A DNA stretch of 8,278 nucleotides from an uncultured Collinsella sp. (lineage in GTDB: Bacteria > Actinomycetota > Coriobacteriia > Coriobacteriales > Coriobacteriaceae): contig URTZ01000088.1 of NCBI GenBank assembly GCA_900550825.1, positions 1-8,278 of the forward strand, in the 5' to 3' direction. The translations under genes were made by a program, and so were the position numbers. This document shows positions 5,519-8,278 of this stretch, one piece after another (the first letter of the stretch is position 1; the number at the start of each line of letters is the position of its first letter). The notes beneath the pieces were generated by a model that saw nothing but the letters and a program-made list of their open reading frames with translations, was not told the origin of the DNA and ran no database searches.

Positions 5519-6772
5519 CTAGTCCGCGAGCTTTTCCACCTGGTCGAGCATCTTGTCGAGCTTGGCCTTTGCCTCGGCCTTGACCTTCTCAGCCTCTTCG
5601 TGAGCCTTCGCCTTCTGGGCGGCCTTTTCCTCGGCTTCGGGATCGACGACAACCAGATTGGACGCGTCATGCTCAACCAACTTGAGCGCGTGCTCGGGGC
5701 ACACCTTGACGCAGGCACCGCAGCCCAAGCAATACGTGGACTCCAACGCAAAGCGGCCGCTTCCCACCAGATCGCAGGCAAACGTGGGGCACACGTTGAC
5801 GCACTCGCCGCACGACGTGCACTTGTCAAAATCGCACTCCGGCGTGCTCACCTGCATGTTCTGGGCAAGCTCGGGGTGGTTTTGCAGCGTCGAGAGCACC
5901 AGCTGGCGCCCGTGCGTGAGCGAACGGCGGCGCTTGGTCGTCGTGGTACCGCACATGGTGTTGAGCGTGCGCTCAAGCTGCGTGATCTGGTGACGGTGGG
6001 CCTTCAACTTCTGCGTCACCGAGGCCAGTGCCGCAGTCGCCGGGTTGAGCTTGGTCACCGTCAGGCCCGTGGTGCGGGCAATCTTTTCCATGTACTCCTT
6101 GCGCTCGTACTCGCGGCGCTTATGGCACTTGAGGCTCCTGGGGTCGACCTCTAGGCCCATACCTGTGCCAGACCACTCTTCGGCCTTCGCAATCGCCTCG
6201 CCCAGAATGTCCTCACCGCCGGTGTTGCGGCACTTATCGCACACGCCCAACGGCAGGTAGACGCTCACGTTGGGATAGTCGGCCAGTACCGAGAACCAGG
6301 TCTCGGCCGTAATATCGCCCACGCAGGCGACGACGACCTCGTTTTCGCGCGGCATGCGCTTAAGGGCGCGCGTGCAGGTAACGTAGGCGGTCTCGTGGCT
6401 CGTAGCAGCAGAGACGATATCGTCATACAGGTTTTTGGGCGCCAGACGCGGCGAGATGATTGCCTCGGTCGGACAGGCAGCGGCGCACAGGCCGCACTTG
6501 CGACAGGAGTCGAGGATCTCGATGGCGTCTTCCTCGACCTCGATAGCGTTGACCGGGCACACGTCCATGCACGCGGTGCAGCCGCTCTTTTCGTTTTTGC
6601 AGGTCAGGCACGGAATGGTGTTGCCGCGCGGACGCTCCTTGTAGTCGGCAGGATTCCACTGCGGCGCCGACGGATCGAGCGCATCGGTCACGCCGCCAAG
6701 CGGGTTTTTAAGAAAGTCGAAACCCTTGCTGATCTCGATAATGTCATCAAACAGATCGTGTTCCTGCGCCAT
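5519..6772 (-). CDS. Four-cluster (2 x dicluster) 4Fe-4S ferredoxin-type protein
   Basis: A 417-residue soluble protein, probably an electron-transfer subunit. An N-terminal ferredoxin pair has Cys55, 58, 65, 68 and 72 (CxxC, six residues, CxxCxxxCP) and the standard set Cys90, 93, 96 and 100. A C-terminal pair has Cys318, 321, 324 and 328, then Cys348, 351, 354 and 358. Between them, about residues 129-200 carry Cys133 (YVTCTRAL), Cys150 (VVACVGD) and Cys178/181 (PLGVCDKCR). This spacing recalls the CLGxL...GxCxxC segment seen in some ferredoxins of formate dehydrogenase or hydrogenase complexes, a resemblance recalled by eye. A helical stretch (about 220-275) and a Lys/Glu/Ala-rich coiled-coil tail (about 380-417) complete it. 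There is no signal peptide or flavin or molybdenum motif. The ATG at 6772 has AGGGAGG (6781-6787) eight bases upstream. No oxidoreductase partner gene adjoins it, so the electron donor and acceptor are unknown. Confidence 0.85.
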   Translation of the reverse strand: MAQEHDLFDDIIEISKGFDFLKNPLGGVTDALDPSAPQWNPADYKERPRGNTIPCLTCKNEKSGCTACMDVCPVNAIEVEEDAIEILDSCRKCGLCAAACPTEAIISPRLAPKNLYDDIVSAATSHETAYVTCTRALKRMPRENEVVVACVGDITAETWFSVLADYPNVSVYLPLGVCDKCRNTGGEDILGEAIAKAEEWSGTGMGLEVDPRSLKCHKRREYERKEYMEKIARTTGLTVTKLNPATAALASVTQKLKAHRHQITQLERTLNTMCGTTTTKRRRSLTHGRQLVLSTLQNHPELAQNMQVSTPECDFDKCTSCGECVNVCPTFACDLVGSGRFALESTYCLGCGACVKVCPEHALKLVEHDASNLVVVDPEAEEKAAQKAKAHEEAEKVKAEAKAKLDKMLDQVEKLAD

Positions 6773-6922
6773 GCGCGGCCCCTCCCTGAGCAGTGCAAAC
6801 AAGCAAGAGATAATGATACGCTATCGGCCCACACCTCGGGCAAATTACACGCGGTGCACCTTGAGGGAAATAACCCATGGCCTATCGCCGCCCCGATTGC
6901 ACAAGGTCAATCAAGCGCCAAG

Positions 6923-7990
6923 CTATGCCTCGCACATGAGCTGCACGAGTTTTTGTTTGGTCACCTTGGCCTGTTCGTTAGCCATATTGCGTTCGTTTCT
7001 AAAGACCGCATCCGCAACGCTCATCAGGTCGGTATCGGAAATCTCGCCAAGTCCCAGCTCCGCGAGCGTCGTCGGTAGACCAACGCGCTGGCAAAACTCG
7101 AGCACCTGATCAAGCTCGGGCGCACGCTCCAGGCGCAGCTGCACCACCAGACCAAATGCCACGGCCTCACCATGCATGGCCTTGCACTCGGGCAGAATCG
7201 TCAGGCCGTTGGCTATGGCATGGGCAAGCGCTAAGCCACCACTCTCAAAGCCAACACCCGAGAGCAGAATATTGCACTCGATCAGACGCTCAACCGCCGG
7301 CGATATACGCCCCTTCTTGAGATCGCGCTTGGCAGCGACGCCGCACTCCATGAGCGTGTCATAGCAGGCACGAGCCGCAACCAAGGCCAAGTGTCCCGGC
7401 GCGCCACCGTGCTCGTTGGCGCCGTGCGCCGCGGCGCACGAACGCGCCTCGAAGTACGTTGCCAGTGCGTCGCCCATGCCAGCGACCGTCATACGCAGCG
7501 GGGCCGCCGCGACCACGTTGGTATCGACCACGACCAGGTCTGGATTCTTCTCGAGCATCAGGTAGCGGTCGAACGACCCATCCTCGTGATACAGCACCGA
7601 AATCGCGCTGCACGGACCGTCCATCGACGCCGCCGTGGGACATACGCACAACGGCAACTCGGCATAAAACGCAACGGCCTTGGCGATATCGAGCATCTTG
7701 CCGCCGCCAATGCCCACCACCATGTCGCAATACTCGGCCCGGGCTTCCTTGGCCATTTCGACAACGGCATCTTCCGTACACGGACCGTTGTAAATCTTAA
7801 AGAACGGCTCGCTTAGATCTTCATCCAGAAATCCATCGACGATCTGCCTGCACAGCCGATCCTCGGTGCCCTGGTCAAACAAGACATAGGCAGCGCAGCC
7901 CAACCATGACAAATACCTGCCCTGGCGCGAAAGCTCCCCCGGTCCCTGAACATACCGACCGGGGCCGCCATAAACCATAGGAAGCGCCAT
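6923..7990 (-). CDS. gldA: Glycerol dehydrogenase (GldA type)
   Basis: Metal-dependent enzyme that interconverts glycerol and dihydroxyacetone with NAD in the cytoplasm. The 355-residue product is close to the family length (about 365). It keeps the opening GGPGRYVQGPG, the NAD-binding GIGGGKMLDIAKA (GGGK at 95-98), and PTAASMDGPCSAISVLY. It also has all three zinc ligands: Asp174 in GMGDALATYFEA, His257 in LALAHAIANG and His273 in AMHGEAVAFG. GVGFESGGLA matches the family closely. I chose the ATG at 7990 because AAGGGTGG (7999-8006) lies eight bases upstream; a GTG four codons earlier overlaps that ribosome-binding site. The gene follows an alcohol dehydrogenase gene on the same strand but is separated from it by a terminator, so it probably has its own promoter. 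No dihydroxyacetone kinase gene is in the window. Related polyols as substrate cannot be excluded. Confidence 0.9.
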   Translation of the reverse strand: MALPMVYGGPGRYVQGPGELSRQGRYLSWLGCAAYVLFDQGTEDRLCRQIVDGFLDEDLSEPFFKIYNGPCTEDAVVEMAKEARAEYCDMVVGIGGGKMLDIAKAVAFYAELPLCVCPTAASMDGPCSAISVLYHEDGSFDRYLMLEKNPDLVVVDTNVVAAAPLRMTVAGMGDALATYFEARSCAAAHGANEHGGAPGHLALVAARACYDTLMECGVAAKRDLKKGRISPAVERLIECNILLSGVGFESGGLALAHAIANGLTILPECKAMHGEAVAFGLVVQLRLERAPELDQVLEFCQRVGLPTTLAELGLGEISDTDLMSVADAVFRNERNMANEQAKVTKQKLVQLMCEA

Positions 7991-8018
7991 ACGAGAATCC
8001 ACCCTTCATCAAACAACG

Positions 8019-8051
8019 ATGGTGCAAAGTACCCTGACCCCTTTGCACCAT
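8019..8051. repeat. Perfect 11-bp inverted repeat, REP-like
   Basis: ATGGTGCAAAG (8019-8029) and CTTTGCACCAT (8041-8051) are exact reverse complements around an 11-base loop that contains CTGACCCC. It lies between the alcohol dehydrogenase terminator and the gldA ribosome-binding site. The GTGCAAAG stem with a GGGGTCAG-type core is reminiscent of REP palindromes mobilised by RAYT (TnpA-REP) transposases; that resemblance is from memory. The alternative is an operator or leader hairpin of gldA, since any gldA promoter must be here or just upstream. Confidence 0.6.
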
Positions 8052-8054
8052 AGC

Positions 8055-8089
8055 AAAAAGGGCCCCGCGCATTGAGCGCGAGACCCCTT
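8055..8089 (-). terminator. Rho-independent terminator of the alcohol dehydrogenase gene
   Basis: On the minus strand AAGGGGTCTCGCGC pairs with GCGCGGGGCCCTT around a short loop. The stem has about 13 pairs, including G-U pairs, and one bulged G, and runs into TTTTT (8055-8059). It lies 19 bases after the stop at 8109, the right place and direction to end that transcript before gldA. Confidence 0.85.
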
Positions 8090-8108
8090 GCAAGACAGTG
8101 GGAGTCGA

Positions 8109-8278
8109 TTAGAAATCGATGTCGGTATCGTAGTAGCAGGCCTTGAGGATCTTCTCGAAGTCGGCAGCCTTGGTCTCACGCGGGTTCTCCGGCGTGCAGG
8201 CGTCCTGCTCGGCGTTCGCGGCGATCTCGGGCAGCTTGGCGAGGAACTCCTCCTCGGAAACCATCTGCGGGTTCTCGG
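8109..8278 (-). CDS. Iron-containing (type III) alcohol dehydrogenase, C-terminal end only
   Basis: Only the last 55 residues are in the window; the gene continues beyond the right edge. The segment SEEEFLAKLPEIAANAEQD is followed by DACTPENPRETKAADFEKI and then LKAYYDTDIDF. The (D)xCTxxNPR motif followed by a helix ending LKAYY is the characteristic C-terminus of group III iron-dependent alcohol dehydrogenases. The group includes FucO-type lactaldehyde reductase, 1,3-propanediol and butanol dehydrogenases, and the second domain of AdhE. The TPENPR form looks more like stand-alone enzymes than like AdhE (usually CTGxNPRYPLI). The iron ligands and cofactor domain lie outside the window, so the substrate cannot be assigned. 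A strong terminator follows the stop. Confidence 0.8.
   Translation of the reverse strand, partial: ENPQMVSEEEFLAKLPEIAANAEQDACTPENPRETKAADFEKILKACYYDTDIDF

Overview
The window looks like ordinary chromosome from a GC-rich anaerobic actinobacterium. Collinsella or another member of the Coriobacteriia is the best guess. This rests on GC-rich codon use, the gene types (fermentative dehydrogenases, a multi-cluster ferredoxin, a DUF1648 protein) and the style of the intergenic repeats; no marker gene proves it. There is no rRNA, tRNA, CRISPR array, transposase or phage gene.

Layout from left to right. GMP synthase guaA (minus, 38-1636) is divergent from a cytoplasmic-type L-asparaginase (plus, 1904-2917), with a 267-bp shared upstream region. 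A gene-free stretch of about 320 bp follows (2918-3238). It holds a 244-bp element bounded by imperfect inverted repeats and with an AT-rich centre. Next is a small accessory module: a 72-residue Xre-type repressor gene (minus) divergent from a 129-residue protein (plus) that by eye resembles a shrunken HAD-fold protein with its catalytic acids lost. A perfect 24-bp palindrome lies between them and is the obvious operator. Converging on this module with a 9-bp gap is a DUF1648 membrane protein gene (minus), which follows the universal GTPase gene ychF (minus) closely enough for translational coupling. Upstream of ychF on the minus strand come a 417-residue protein with four ferredoxin-type iron-sulfur motifs, a GldA-type glycerol dehydrogenase, and the 3' end of an iron-containing alcohol dehydrogenase that runs off the right edge.

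The right third (about 5.5-8.3 kb) is a minus-strand run of redox and fermentation genes. The alcohol dehydrogenase is separated from gldA by a clear rho-independent terminator and then a perfect 11-bp inverted repeat that resembles a REP element. guaA, the asparaginase and ychF are housekeeping or general metabolism.

The least explained parts are the Xre/pseudo-HAD pair with its palindrome (3239-3923), the inverted-repeat element (2960-3203), and the partner of the four-cluster iron-sulfur protein. No large defence, secretion or biosynthetic system is visible. Functional calls come from reading motifs by eye, without database searches.
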